This document shows, piece after piece, positions 25,385-33,745 of a stretch of DNA of 64,000 nucleotides. Position numbers and translations under genes: made by a program. Origin of the DNA: a virus; the IMG/VR virus record IMGVR_UViG_3300005253_000054, positions 1-64,000 of that record; one strand, 5' to 3'. Each line of letters starts with the position of its first letter. Position 1 is the first letter of the stretch. Under the pieces are notes generated by a model. It was given only the letters and a program-made list of their open reading frames with translations. It did no database searches and was not told where the DNA came from.

Positions 25385-25749
25385 TGAGTCAATGGACACA
25401 CGTTGCAGCCGTAATCCGTTTTGATGGTGTCAAAGGAATGACCCCTGATCCCAATCTAAATCAGGATGTCCCACAAGGATCAGAAGAGGGATTACATTAT
25501 GGAGTGGTAGAGGTGGGAGAAGGAATCCCAAGATTCACAGTTACAATTTGGGGTGATCTAAGAGAATTTGATTCCGTTGAGGAAATTGTGGCATACTTGG
25601 AAAGGATTACTAAGGGACACACAATCCGTTCTGGAATCGCCGAAATAGATGTAGAGAATCGTCATTTTGTTGTGGTGAGATATAGCTATGATGACAATGG
25701 TGAGAATGGAAAGTGGAGTATAATAAAACAATCAAAGCACAAGTGGTAA
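25384..25749 (+). CDS. Hypothetical protein
   Basis: 121 aa, ATG 25384 overlapping the upstream TGA and preceded by AGGAGG. Mixed beta-rich fold with FTVTIWGDL; similar in style to small phage proteins of unknown function. Confidence 0.5.
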   Translation: MSQWTHVAAVIRFDGVKGMTPDPNLNQDVPQGSEEGLHYGVVEVGEGIPRFTVTIWGDLREFDSVEEIVAYLERITKGHTIRSGIAEIDVENRHFVVVRYSYDDNGENGKWSIIKQSKHKW

Positions 25750-25770
25750 AACAATAGGAGGTAGCAAGTG

Positions 25771-25923
25771 ATGGATGAATACCCAAAATGCGATTGTGGT
25801 GAATACAATGGATTGGCTATGTTTGAGGATCGTATGTGGTGTCCCAAATGTTTGTGGGCTGAGATTCTGTATTTACGTGGTGTGCTCAAAGATTTTGGCA
25901 TTAAACAGGAAGGTACCAAATGA
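25771..25923 (+). CDS. Small zinc-ribbon protein, paralog 1
   Basis: 50 aa. CDCGEYNGLAMF and MWCPKCLWAE give CxC...CxxC. The same layout (CECGENFGLAVF, WWCPKCLRS) occurs in the gene at 26111, so this is a shortened tandem paralog. AGGAGG precedes ATG. Confidence 0.55.
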   Translation: MDEYPKCDCGEYNGLAMFEDRMWCPKCLWAEILYLRGVLKDFGIKQEGTK

Positions 25924-26111
25924 TGATAACCGATGCAAAAGGACGGCCCGTGGAGTTACGTGATTTTGACGCAAAGCACGTAGTTGGCGTTCAGATTGGA
26001 TCGTTAGGACACAAACTGTGGGTATGTATTGATGGGGTGGCTGTGATTAGAGTCAATGCTCCTACAATCGAGTTGGTGGATCAAAGGGAACCGATAGGAG
26101 GTATCAAGTGA
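25920..26111 (+). CDS. Small hypothetical protein
   Basis: 63 aa; ATGATG start overlapping the upstream stop. Beta-rich with GHKLWVCIDGVAVIRVN; not recognised. Confidence 0.5.
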   Translation: MMITDAKGRPVELRDFDAKHVVGVQIGSLGHKLWVCIDGVAVIRVNAPTIELVDQREPIGGIK

Positions 26112-26359
26112 TGGATATGGAAAAGCAACATCCAAAATGCGAATGTGGCGAGAATTTTGGACTAGCAGTTTTCGGGGATCAGTGGTGGTGTCCCAAGTGT
26201 TTGCGGTCTAGGGGTAATCATGTTATAAATGCCGTTTGCAATACCCTTAGTGATGTTTTGAAGATGCCAGACTCACCCGATAGCCGGACGGCACAGGCCC
26301 ATTTGCGGATTCTTTACCACAAGGTTAAAAGTATTGGGGAGGGAAGATTCGCACGATGA
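26111..26359 (+). CDS. Small zinc-ribbon protein, paralog 2
   Basis: 82 aa from ATG 26111. N-terminal zinc-ribbon-like CECG...WWCPKC followed by a helical tail absent from paralog 1. Directly upstream of and overlapping the primase, so it may assist DNA or RNA binding at initiation; that is inference. Confidence 0.55.
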   Translation: MDMEKQHPKCECGENFGLAVFGDQWWCPKCLRSRGNHVINAVCNTLSDVLKMPDSPDSRTAQAHLRILYHKVKSIGEGRFAR

Positions 26360-27234
26360 ATTCAATCACGGAAATCCTAGACGAATTACGAATCCCTTAT
26401 TCCCATTCTGGTGACCATCGGAATGTACGCGAGGGATTCGTTGGAATCGACTGCCCTTGGTGCGGTCACGAAAATGGGAAACGCCACCTTGGAATCTCGA
26501 TAGAGGATGGATTCGGAACATGCTGGCAATGTTCTTACCACTCATTAGCCTCCATTTTGCATACTATCTCAGGGCTCCCATACGACCGTATACGGGCCTT
26601 GTTGGATGGGCTGCCCCAAACACGTCTGAGGAAAAAGCAAGTCCATAGAGGACACCTACGGTTGCCTGATGGGCATTCCTACATCAACGGTGCTCACTAT
26701 CGTTATCTGCGTGGTAGAGGATTTGATGCCTTGAAAGTTGTGGGATTGTGGCACCTTGGAGGATTTACACTACATCCTCAATACAATTGGCGGCTATTCA
26801 TTCCGATCCATTATCGTGGCGAGGTTGTGTCGTGGACTACCCGTTCAACCGGACGGGTAGAATCTGGCAAGTACAAATCGGCTACGCCTGAGCAATCCGT
26901 AATACCTATTAAAGAGTTGCTTTATGGTGAGGATCATGCAAGGCATTCTGTTGTAGTATGTGAGGGTGTAACTGGCGTCTGGAGGATTGGCCCTGGAGCT
27001 GTAGCATTATTCGGGATGGCAGCTACGATACAGCAAGTTAAGAAGTTGTCTCAATTTTCTTTAAGAGTTATCTGTTTCGATAATGAACCAGAGGCCCAAC
27101 GGCGGGCGGATAAACTGGCCGAATTGTTGGCCCCTTATCCTGGAAAAACGGAAAGGGTCTGTCTAAAATCCCCCGATCCTGGGGGTGCAACAGCCGACGA
27201 AGTGGCAGAAATACGGGCGAATTGGTTGTCTTAG
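26356..27234 (+). CDS. DnaG-type DNA primase
   Basis: 292 aa. The zinc-binding domain is at residues about 33-62 (CPWCGHENGKRHLGI, then CWQC). A TOPRIM-like half follows: VVVCEGVTGVWRIG supplies the catalytic Glu and LRVICFDNEPEAQRRADKL the DxE-type acid pair. It makes RNA primers for replication. The length matches compact phage primases. The separate DnaB-type helicase is at 36236-37612. Confidence 0.85.
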   Translation: MNSITEILDELRIPYSHSGDHRNVREGFVGIDCPWCGHENGKRHLGISIEDGFGTCWQCSYHSLASILHTISGLPYDRIRALLDGLPQTRLRKKQVHRGHLRLPDGHSYINGAHYRYLRGRGFDALKVVGLWHLGGFTLHPQYNWRLFIPIHYRGEVVSWTTRSTGRVESGKYKSATPEQSVIPIKELLYGEDHARHSVVVCEGVTGVWRIGPGAVALFGMAATIQQVKKLSQFSLRVICFDNEPEAQRRADKLAELLAPYPGKTERVCLKSPDPGGATADEVAEIRANWLS

Positions 27235-27325
27235 CAGGAATATTTTCGTGACCGCCGACTGGGGTAAGAGCAAGTTTGCGATTAAAGCAAAAGAGAGAGC
27301 CGCAAAGGTTTAGTTTAGTGCGATC

Positions 27326-27363
27326 AACTGAAACCCCTTTTACTTTTAGGAGACAAGGAAATG
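27326..27363 (+). repeat. Direct repeat of a gene leader (second copy at 27712-27750)
   Basis: AACTGAAACCCCTTTTACTT through AGGAGACAAGGAAATG occurs before the genes at 27361 and 27748 with only one extra C in the second copy. It carries the ribosome binding site and start codon. It may be a duplicated translation leader or a regulatory site. The 126-base gap before the first copy shows no gene. Confidence 0.75.
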
Positions 27364-27717
27364 ACAACCGCAGCAGAACGAAACGCACGGGAAGATGGCT
27401 ACGAATTCACAGGCTGCTACGCAAGATCCTACGATAAGGACAAACTGAAACCCGATGCCGCGGAATATTGCCAGCAAGGGTACAGAGTCAGGACAGTGAA
27501 CGTCTATGGTGGGGGTTACAGCCTCTATATCAAGGACACGCCCAAGACCCTCAAAGCGAAAGAGGAGCAAGCCATAAAGGACGAAGAGGCCCGTCAAGCC
27601 ACGGCCATTGACGTGGCTGAATACCTCGTTGCGGTATCGAAACACATCGGCGATTTGGGTGCTTCCAAATTGCAGACACTCAAGCACGTTATCAAACGGG
27701 AATTGGGAGATAACTGA
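27361..27717 (+). CDS. Hypothetical protein
   Basis: 118 aa with AGGAGACAAGGAA before ATG. Charged Lys/Glu-rich middle (about 60-80) and a helical C-terminus. Not recognised. It shares its leader with the next gene. Confidence 0.55.
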   Translation: MTTAAERNAREDGYEFTGCYARSYDKDKLKPDAAEYCQQGYRVRTVNVYGGGYSLYIKDTPKTLKAKEEQAIKDEEARQATAIDVAEYLVAVSKHIGDLGASKLQTLKHVIKRELGDN

Positions 27718-27747
27718 AACCCCCTTTTACTTTTAGGAGACAAGGAA

Positions 27748-29130
27748 ATGAACCTCGACAACGTCATCAACGAAACTGAGAAGCGTAACGGTGGACCCCA
27801 AATCATCAAACAGAATGATGATATGAATTCGATCAAGGCAAATCCTTTCGATAGCCTCCAAGTCTGGGATGCCGCCGAATTCGGCATGACCCGAGAGCAG
27901 GCAATCGAGGAAATCAAAAATGACCCCGTTCAGATGGGACGATTGAAAGAGGCCGCCATTAAGCGGGCCAACCTCAATCAGGCCGATGACGGCTCGATTA
28001 GCATGTTCGTTAGTGCTGATTTGCAAGACGCATGGTGGCACGAACTCGGCAAGTGCATCAGCCATGCCGCCAATTCCCAACAGGCCATTGAACTGGCTAA
28101 CATGGGCTTCATCGCCAAAAAGGTGCCTCTAATGGTGCCAGCAAATTACGATGCCAATACAGACGAAACCAAGGTTGGCAAATCGTATCCCCACAATCCT
28201 TACGAAAAAATGATCCACAGTGGGGCCTACGCTGTCGTCAGAGAAGACAACGGTCACAATCTCACGCAAGGCAAGAGCGTTGGCGGTCGTTACACCGTCC
28301 TACAATACTCGGAAGTTTTCGAGATTATGGACGAAATCGTGGGCCAGGGTGGTGCAAAATTCCACTCGGCAGGTGTCCTCGGTGGTGGCGAACGTGCTTG
28401 GATGCTGGCCGAACTGCCCGAAGAATTCGAGGCAGCCGAAGGCGACAACATTAAGCTCTTTTTACTCGGTGTTGGTTCTCACGACGGGACTGGAGCAACC
28501 AAATTTATGTTGACGTCTGAGCGGGTTGTTTGTGCAAACACCCTCAGACAGGCTCTAAACGGCAAGGATTGCATTTCTTTCCGACACACGAAGAACCAGA
28601 AGGCCAGAGCGAAGCAAGCCGCAAAGGCCCTTCTGATGGCCAAGGTAGGCATCGAACGATTGCAGGCGAAAGTTGCCCGAGCCGTTGATGTTACGGTGGA
28701 CCAGACGCAAGCAGAGGATTACTTCGCTCTGTGCTTGGACGACATTGTGGAGACAACTGTTGCAGATCAGCGGGTTACGGCTGCCAGTTTAACGGATGGA
28801 TCGTTGCTCAGTTCGATTCTAGAAATCACCGATTTGGAAGAGCGGCAGACGGAAGAGAAGAGGTTGGATCGTTGTAAGAATCGCCGGGCGAAACTGCTGA
28901 AAGACATTATTGAGCGTTACGAGTCTGACCGTAATAACGGCATGGTGTCGATCAGAGACACGGGATGGTCGGCGTATAATGCTGTTAGTGAGTTCGCCGA
29001 CCATAGCCCTCTGAACACCTACAAGGGCGACAGGAAAGCAGAGAAGCGATTCGATAGCGTTCTGATGGGGCGTGCCAACCAAATCAAGCAGAACGCCTTG
29101 GAGTTGGTCTTAGAAATGACGGTTGCGTAA
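27748..29130 (+). CDS. DUF932 phage/plasmid-like protein (TIGR03299 type)
   Basis: 460 aa. Residues about 200-320 show the DUF932 pattern: YTVLQYSEVFEIMD, AWMLAELPE, FLLGVGSHDGTGATKFMLT, RVVCANTLRQAL and SFRHTKN. The N-terminal extension of about 120 residues is unusual. DUF932 proteins are common on phages and plasmids and have no established role. Good ribosome binding site in the duplicated leader; a strong hairpin follows the stop. Confidence 0.8.
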   Translation: MNLDNVINETEKRNGGPQIIKQNDDMNSIKANPFDSLQVWDAAEFGMTREQAIEEIKNDPVQMGRLKEAAIKRANLNQADDGSISMFVSADLQDAWWHELGKCISHAANSQQAIELANMGFIAKKVPLMVPANYDANTDETKVGKSYPHNPYEKMIHSGAYAVVREDNGHNLTQGKSVGGRYTVLQYSEVFEIMDEIVGQGGAKFHSAGVLGGGERAWMLAELPEEFEAAEGDNIKLFLLGVGSHDGTGATKFMLTSERVVCANTLRQALNGKDCISFRHTKNQKARAKQAAKALLMAKVGIERLQAKVARAVDVTVDQTQAEDYFALCLDDIVETTVADQRVTAASLTDGSLLSSILEITDLEERQTEEKRLDRCKNRRAKLLKDIIERYESDRNNGMVSIRDTGWSAYNAVSEFADHSPLNTYKGDRKAEKRFDSVLMGRANQIKQNALELVLEMTVA

Positions 29131-29148
29131 GCCTGTCTCGTTTTAGCT

Positions 29149-29172
29149 CCTTACCCTTTGTTGTGGGTAAGG
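29149..29172 (+). terminator. Hairpin after the DUF932 gene
   Basis: CCTTACCC, eight-base loop, GGGTAAGG: eight perfect pairs 18 bases after the stop. The downstream bases are not T-rich, so it may be a partial terminator or a 3'-end protector. Confidence 0.45.
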
Positions 29173-29213
29173 GGCATCAGTGGAAATCCAAATCAAGATA
29201 GGAGACTGAAGAA

Positions 29214-29417
29214 ATGAGTAGTCCTAAATTCCCCCACATAACTGTTCAACTGTCTGGTGAAAATGGAAATGCTTTCTCTATTATGAGGCGTGTAACTAAG
29301 GCAATGAGACGGGCGGATGTGTCAAAAGAGGATATTGATAAATTTCAGGAAGAGTCTATGAGTGGTGATTACGATAATCTTATGCAAGTCTGCATGAAGA
29401 CTGTAGATGTAGAATAA
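29214..29417 (+). CDS. Conserved-style small phage protein
   Basis: 67 aa with AGGAGACTGAAGAA before ATG. HITVQLSGENGNAFSIM and EESMSGDYDNLMQVCM resemble widespread short phage proteins of unknown function. Confidence 0.6.
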   Translation: MSSPKFPHITVQLSGENGNAFSIMRRVTKAMRRADVSKEDIDKFQEESMSGDYDNLMQVCMKTVDVE

Positions 29418-29429
29418 GGAACCCAAACC

Positions 29430-29702
29430 ATGCTAGACGCCAAAACAAAACGATTCGTCCGCGACCAGACCGAGGGAATGGATGATAAACAGGCTGCCAA
29501 ACAGATTCAGAAACTTATTCCCAATTACACAATGGATGAGGCAAGAGAAGTTGTTAGGGAATCCCGATACCAAATGAGGGTAGAGCATGAATATCATGCT
29601 GAAGGTATGAAACCCTGGAGGGTGTATACGTGGGACGGCCACAAGGAATTTCAAACCAAACACGAAACAGAGGCATGGATGGACGATCAAGAAAACCTCT
29701 AA
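29430..29702 (+). CDS. Hypothetical protein
   Basis: 90 aa with AAGGAACCCAAACC before ATG. Charged and helical at first (DDKQAAKQIQKLIPNYTMDEA), then aromatic. Not recognised. Confidence 0.5.
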   Translation: MLDAKTKRFVRDQTEGMDDKQAAKQIQKLIPNYTMDEAREVVRESRYQMRVEHEYHAEGMKPWRVYTWDGHKEFQTKHETEAWMDDQENL

Positions 29703-29724
29703 CCAGAAATAGGAGACTGAGGAA

Positions 29725-29991
29725 ATGTCCGAGTGGAGACAAAACACAAAAGATGGTCGGATTGTGGTTGCTGGAAAACGTCCAGGGCATGGTGCCGTTA
29801 AAGCAAACTGCCTTACGGAAATAGACGCAGTTCAAATTATCCGCGAGCACAACAGCCATGAGGAATTGTTGAAAATATGCAAAGCCGTTTATCTGGACAA
29901 ATATAGTCGGATGCCTAATGATCGGATAACTCTGATGATAAAAAAGGCTTTCAAACTTGCAGACGAAGATATTGATTGCCCATACCCATAA
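29725..29991 (+). CDS. Small phage protein with HNSH segment
   Basis: 88 aa with AGGAGACTGAGGAA upstream. IIREHNSHEELLKICKAV recurs as IVTEHNSHAALLTACKSL in the gene at 30318, so the two are paralogs. The family is common in phages; its role is unknown. Confidence 0.6.
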   Translation: MSEWRQNTKDGRIVVAGKRPGHGAVKANCLTEIDAVQIIREHNSHEELLKICKAVYLDKYSRMPNDRITLMIKKAFKLADEDIDCPYP

Positions 29992-30006
29992 AGGAGACCC
30001 CAGCCA

Positions 30007-30126
30007 ATGGACATTCAATTCGGAAACCTGATTATCCACTGTGCAACCACTTTCCCGTGGTGCATCGCATTTTGGGCAGTGGTTACTCAGATTGTCATTA
30101 TGATCCTTTATCGAATGAGGAGTTGA
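30007..30126 (+). CDS. Very small membrane protein
   Basis: 39 aa with AAGGAGACCCCAGCC before ATG. WCIAFWAVVTQIVIMILY is one membrane helix with a basic end (RMRS). Unknown role; could act at the host membrane. Confidence 0.5.
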   Translation: MDIQFGNLIIHCATTFPWCIAFWAVVTQIVIMILYRMRS

Positions 30127-30130
30127 GAGA

Positions 30131-30325
30131 ATGAAACACGGAAAAGAACACGATTTGGTATACGCCAATCTGCTTATCAACTTGCGAACGCAGGGCATTC
30201 CAGAGGAGCTTTGGCCGACTCACATCCGGATTATGGCCGAAACTACCGCGATTGCAATAGCCGAGGTGCTTCTCGAATCCATTACTCAGCGACGGGAACG
30301 CAAGAAAGGAGCATCCGATGGGTAA
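30131..30325 (+). CDS. Small hypothetical protein
   Basis: 64 aa, mainly helical with a basic C-terminus (QRRERKKGAS). It overlaps the next start by eight bases. Not recognised. Confidence 0.5.
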   Translation: MKHGKEHDLVYANLLINLRTQGIPEELWPTHIRIMAETTAIAIAEVLLESITQRRERKKGASDG

Positions 30326-30566
30326 GTGGGTACAAAACAAAGAGCGACCGTGGATCGTGGAGGATGAGGAAGGCGTGCGGATTGCCGAGTGCGATGGCGA
30401 AGGTGCATCCGAACGAATCGTCACCGAGCACAACTCCCACGCGGCGTTGCTGACGGCGTGTAAATCTTTGAGGCATCGGGCCAATGTCGGGTTTACGATT
30501 CGCGAGGGTGACGTGCATTGCAGACAGCTTGATGAAGCTATCGCCCTTACGGAGCCCTCGCTATGA
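30318..30566 (+). CDS. Small phage protein with HNSH segment, paralog
   Basis: 82 aa; AAGGAGCATCCG precedes ATG. Shares TEHNSHAALLTACKSL and the DxE-rich start with the gene at 29725. Its GC-richer codon use contrasts with that paralog, which suggests separate origins or strong drift. Confidence 0.55.
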   Translation: MGKWVQNKERPWIVEDEEGVRIAECDGEGASERIVTEHNSHAALLTACKSLRHRANVGFTIREGDVHCRQLDEAIALTEPSL

Positions 30567-30796
30567 CAGCACCAAACAAAGAACAAGTGTACAAGTACTT
30601 TGGCAACTTCAATCCGACGTCACCGATACAAATGATCGGCAAAACTCAAAGTGAAACCAAGGAGCGTGTAGAGCAGTTCCTTGCCCGATTCGAGCAGGGC
30701 ATGCCCCGAGAATGCGAAGCCGGAACGGCAGATGAGATGCGTCGCATGGGCTACGTTGGCTTGTATGCTTGGGTTGAAGAGGAGCCATCGGAATGA
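30563..30796 (+). CDS. Small hypothetical protein
   Basis: 77 aa, overlapping both neighbours by ATGA. KERVEQFLARFEQGMPREC is helical. Not recognised. Confidence 0.5.
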   Translation: MTAPNKEQVYKYFGNFNPTSPIQMIGKTQSETKERVEQFLARFEQGMPRECEAGTADEMRRMGYVGLYAWVEEEPSE

Positions 30797-31050
30797 CTTG
30801 GAAAACAACCTGGATGGATAAAAACGGTGGGACCAGAACCTACTGGACCCGATGGAAAGACGACAACACTATCGAGGTGGTCGTCAAATCCGCCGGATCA
30901 AAAATCAATTACAAGCAAATGCACAATCGAACCCCATACCAACACGTTAAGAAACTGGTCAGGATGCCATCCACCACTGTTTTGCTAGATGGCGAACCGA
31001 TGACCAAAGAGGATTTTTTCAAGATGTTAAAACAAAACTATAAGAAATAG
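30793..31050 (+). CDS. Small hypothetical protein
   Basis: 85 aa, Lys- and Trp-rich (MTWKTTWMDKNGGTRTYW), overall basic, so nucleic-acid binding is possible. Overlaps the upstream stop. Not recognised. Confidence 0.5.
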   Translation: MTWKTTWMDKNGGTRTYWTRWKDDNTIEVVVKSAGSKINYKQMHNRTPYQHVKKLVRMPSTTVLLDGEPMTKEDFFKMLKQNYKK

Positions 31051-31062
31051 GAGACTGAGAGA

Positions 31063-31254
31063 ATGGGTTGGTTTTGTAAACACAAGTGGGAAGTATTGGA
31101 CAAAACGGAGTCTCCATCCGCGTATGAGCAGTTAGTCGCAGCGGGCATACCACTTCCAGGTTCGCAATGGTGGGTTTATCAAAAAACGGTATTGGTAATC
31201 GTGGTATGTAAGGAATGTGGTAAGCTGAAGAGTTTCACAAAAGAGAATCTATAA
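31063..31254 (+). CDS. Small zinc-binding-like phage protein
   Basis: 63 aa with AGGAGACTGAGAGA upstream. CKHKWEVLDK near the start and VVCKECGKLK near the end give the CxHxW...CxxCG pattern of a widespread family of short phage proteins. Function unknown. Confidence 0.6.
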   Translation: MGWFCKHKWEVLDKTESPSAYEQLVAAGIPLPGSQWWVYQKTVLVIVVCKECGKLKSFTKENL

Positions 31255-31274
31255 CCAGAATCATTTCCCGGAAG

Positions 31275-31340
31275 ATGGGATTGTGTGGTCCCGAGCAATC
31301 CTGTCCCGCTTGTCGCGGCTCCTATCGTAATCGGGACTTG
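31275..31340 (+). promoter_or_regulatory. Structured leader RNA upstream of 31361 gene
   Basis: GGATTG (31278) pairs with CAATCC (31296); GTCCCG (31303) with CGGGAC (31332), enclosing CCGC/GCGG. The last stem is followed by TTGTTTTAG, so it may be a weak terminator or attenuator in the 106-base gap. Confidence 0.4.
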
Positions 31341-31360
31341 TTTTAGAAAGGATAATTACA

Positions 31361-32395
31361 ATGAACGATTTACCGGATGCGTTGACCATATTGCAACAAC
31401 AGATTGATTTTCTCAATGGTCAATTAGCAAATGAGCACGCAAAAAATATAAAGCTTGCGGATGAGCTTGGGATGTTGAAATGGGAGCAATTGGCAGAGGC
31501 CAACAACCCCGAGACGCCAGACACGGAAGCCGAGCCGGCGGAAGATGAAGACCGCGAATCGTTCGTTGACGCGATTTGCAGCCTTGCAGCCGCGGTTGAT
31601 GGTAAAGCCGAGGAGCTGCCGCCGTTGTCGGAATGGATGAAAACGGTCATCGACAAAGTCCGACATAGTAACGGCGTTGTCACGGTTGACGTCAGGGATT
31701 TGGTTAAAGCTATCCGGGAACTCGAAGCCAATCAACGGCCAGAGCCCGTAGACCTCGGAACGTCCATTCAGACCGCCATAGCTGCCCTTCCGGTGACTTT
31801 CCGTGCTGACGCCACTGAGTTGGCAGAGGTGGCTACAGCAGCCGGAGAGCCCGTCCTGGGGCTGCGTCTGCTGGTGTCGATGCGGGATGAGTTGATCGAC
31901 CGGGAGGCGACGTGCGGGAAATGTAAGCGATACAAGCCGGAGGTCGTCCCCCATGCGTCATGGTGCCAGCAGAAGAAAACGCGAGTCTACGCTAACACTA
32001 CAGCATGTGCGAAAATCCAACGCAAACCGCCGGAATCCAGCGAGGAAACTGGGAGTCTTGCGGAAGAGATACGACTAACGGGGCTCAAAATCAGGCTGGA
32101 TGCGGTGAAGAAAAAGGCGGAATCGGAATCCGAACCGGTCGGCAAGGCGAGGTTTTTTCGGGACACGCTGGGTCAGAACGTAAAACATGATCCGGTCTGG
32201 TGTATGTTGTCGGAAGAAGAGGGGATGTATTTCAACGGCAGATGCAGCACAGAAAGATCTAACTTCACAGTTAATGAACTGACCGATCGTAATGACGTCA
32301 AACAAATCACCGAAGCCCAAGCCTTCGCCGAGCTTGCCGACTGGCCGGAGGGTGAGGCGAAGTTGCGGGAGTTGATTGGAGGGAACGATGAGTAG
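31361..32395 (+). CDS. Hypothetical protein with Cys motifs
   Basis: 344 aa with AAAGGATAATTACA before ATG. N-terminal coiled coil (about 8-45), acidic Pro/Glu-rich linker, a helical middle, then CGKCKRYKPE and further Cys/His residues around residues 187-220 that may bind zinc. GC-rich codon use. Not recognised. Confidence 0.55.
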   Translation: MNDLPDALTILQQQIDFLNGQLANEHAKNIKLADELGMLKWEQLAEANNPETPDTEAEPAEDEDRESFVDAICSLAAAVDGKAEELPPLSEWMKTVIDKVRHSNGVVTVDVRDLVKAIRELEANQRPEPVDLGTSIQTAIAALPVTFRADATELAEVATAAGEPVLGLRLLVSMRDELIDREATCGKCKRYKPEVVPHASWCQQKKTRVYANTTACAKIQRKPPESSEETGSLAEEIRLTGLKIRLDAVKKKAESESEPVGKARFFRDTLGQNVKHDPVWCMLSEEEGMYFNGRCSTERSNFTVNELTDRNDVKQITEAQAFAELADWPEGEAKLRELIGGNDE

Positions 32396-32642
32396 AATAA
32401 CAAACTTGTTCCGACTTATTGTGCAACTCGCCGTGGGATTAACGGCGCTCGTGTTCGTGCTCGCCTGCGCGTTCGGGCCGATCCTTTTGCTGTTTGCTGT
32501 CCACGACTGGACCTTGGGGCCCGAGGAGTCCGATATGGCAGTCGCGTTAGTCGTCGCGGGAAACGGTACGGGTATTGCCGGTTGCCTGATTGTCACGAGG
32601 GTTGGGAGATTTTTTACCCGAGATAAAGGAGAGCACGAATGA
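32388..32642 (+). CDS. Small membrane protein with two hydrophobic segments
   Basis: 84 aa from ATG 32388, which follows GGAGGGAACG and overlaps the upstream stop. Hydrophobic helices at about 11-38 (LIVQLAVGLTALVFVLACAF) and 52-71. Basic C-terminus. Unknown role. Confidence 0.55.
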   Translation: MSRITNLFRLIVQLAVGLTALVFVLACAFGPILLLFAVHDWTLGPEESDMAVALVVAGNGTGIAGCLIVTRVGRFFTRDKGEHE

Positions 32643-33019
32643 TTCAGCGATTCCTCACTGGACCACTTAACGCAGTGGAAGTGGTCCTCTTCACCGACGC
32701 CGAAGCCGACAAGGCCGAAGCGGTTGCTGCTGCCGTCGAGAAGGCGACGGCGGAGCTGCGGGCGGAGTTGGAAACATACCGTCTACGCGAGCCAGAACTC
32801 CATTCGTTCACGGAACTAGAACATCGAGAACTGCGGGCGGAGTTGGTGGAGCGAACCAGGCAACTATTTCACGTTAAGAGTGGATGGGCTGGCCACGATG
32901 AACCAACCTGGTGGCGTGCCGATACGAGCAGATTTGCCGAAAAGCTTGGCGACCGCTTGGTTGAACTCGGTGCGTATGAGAAACGAACGGACCCGGTGTT
33001 GATGTATCGGCCGACTTGA
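32639..33019 (+). CDS. Hypothetical coiled-coil protein
   Basis: 126 aa; overlaps the upstream stop by ATGA. Ala/Glu-rich helix at about residues 20-75, then a Trp-rich domain (TWWRADTSRFAEKLGDRL). Not recognised. Confidence 0.5.
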   Translation: MIQRFLTGPLNAVEVVLFTDAEADKAEAVAAAVEKATAELRAELETYRLREPELHSFTELEHRELRAELVERTRQLFHVKSGWAGHDEPTWWRADTSRFAEKLGDRLVELGAYEKRTDPVLMYRPT

Positions 33020-33037
33020 ATAAAGGGGGTACGAGAA

Positions 33038-33226
33038 ATGAATCTTGATTATCATCAACAACAACACAAACTACTAATCCGTGCTTGTATTTGCAGGATT
33101 GAACAATTAAACGATTGGATTATGTCTGGAAAAGAAAATGGTGGAAAACCCATGATGTTACAATCATGGATCAATCAGAGGAACGTATTGAACGATTCTC
33201 TAGGATTCTTATTAGGAGACAAATGA
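33038..33226 (+). CDS. Small hypothetical protein
   Basis: 62 aa; helical, with HQQQHKLLIRACICRIEQL near the start. AT-rich codon use resumes here. The stop overlaps the next ATG. Confidence 0.5.
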   Translation: MNLDYHQQQHKLLIRACICRIEQLNDWIMSGKENGGKPMMLQSWINQRNVLNDSLGFLLGDK

Positions 33227-33477
33227 TGAAACGAGAACTGAAAGTGTGGAATGGTAAAGAGGCAGAATCGAAGGAAGAGCCACTTGTGTTTTGGTTGGAT
33301 CAAGAGGGTTCCACAGTACGATTGCGTGTTGCTGTAGAATCCGAGGGTGGAGAAGACAACCAATTTTTCATAGGAGAAATTCAGGAAGATGGCGTTCTCT
33401 ACTTATACCCAAGCATTCCAGAACAATTTAGTCTACAACTTGATGACAATGGCCGAATCGTTGTGAAAAATGCATAG
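33223..33477 (+). CDS. Hypothetical protein
   Basis: 84 aa from ATG 33223 (ATGATG) behind AGGAG at 33213-33217. Acidic, beta-rich. Last gene before a promoter and small RNA candidate. Confidence 0.5.
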   Translation: MMKRELKVWNGKEAESKEEPLVFWLDQEGSTVRLRVAVESEGGEDNQFFIGEIQEDGVLYLYPSIPEQFSLQLDDNGRIVVKNA

Positions 33478-33484
33478 CCCCCTA

Positions 33485-33512
33485 TTGACACCAAATCCAG
33501 ATTGTGTATAAT
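33485..33512 (+). promoter_or_regulatory. Sigma70-like promoter
   Basis: TTGACA at 33485-33490, a 16-base spacer and a perfect TATAAT at 33507-33512. It points into a gene-free stretch ending in a strong terminator. Confidence 0.8.
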
Positions 33513-33518
33513 GGGGGT

Positions 33519-33698
33519 ATCGGTTGACGTCGAGTAGTATCCGACGTCTTGTTTTCAATGGTCAGAAACGTGTATTGATAGGAATACTATGTACTTTCTA
33601 AACAACAATACAAAACTGAAGTGCATGTCCTTATCAAGACATGTTCTGACCTCCAAGCCCACCCCCTGGTACTACATCGGGGTGGGCTTTCTTTTTTC
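33519..33698 (+). ncRNA. Candidate small RNA, about 180 nt, with own promoter and terminator
   Basis: No ORF of note lies between the promoter at 33485-33512 and the terminator at 33655-33698. The predicted transcript has GACGTCG/CGACGTC (about 33526-33548), GTATT/AATAC (about 33572-33587) and CATGTC/GACATG (about 33623-33642) stem-loops before the terminator stem. Promoter, compact hairpins and intrinsic terminator are the signature of a free-standing small RNA. Target and family unknown; alternatively it is an attenuated leader of the HNH gene at 33746. Confidence 0.6.
33655..33698 (+). terminator. Rho-independent terminator
   Basis: AAGCCCACCCC, 13-base loop, GGGGTGGGCTT form eleven pairs, followed by TCTTTTTT. 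The clearest intrinsic terminator in the window. Confidence 0.9.
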
Positions 33699-33745
33699 CC
33701 TACAAGGGGATTTCCGCCCAATCTTTCTGACAGGATACCCCTACT

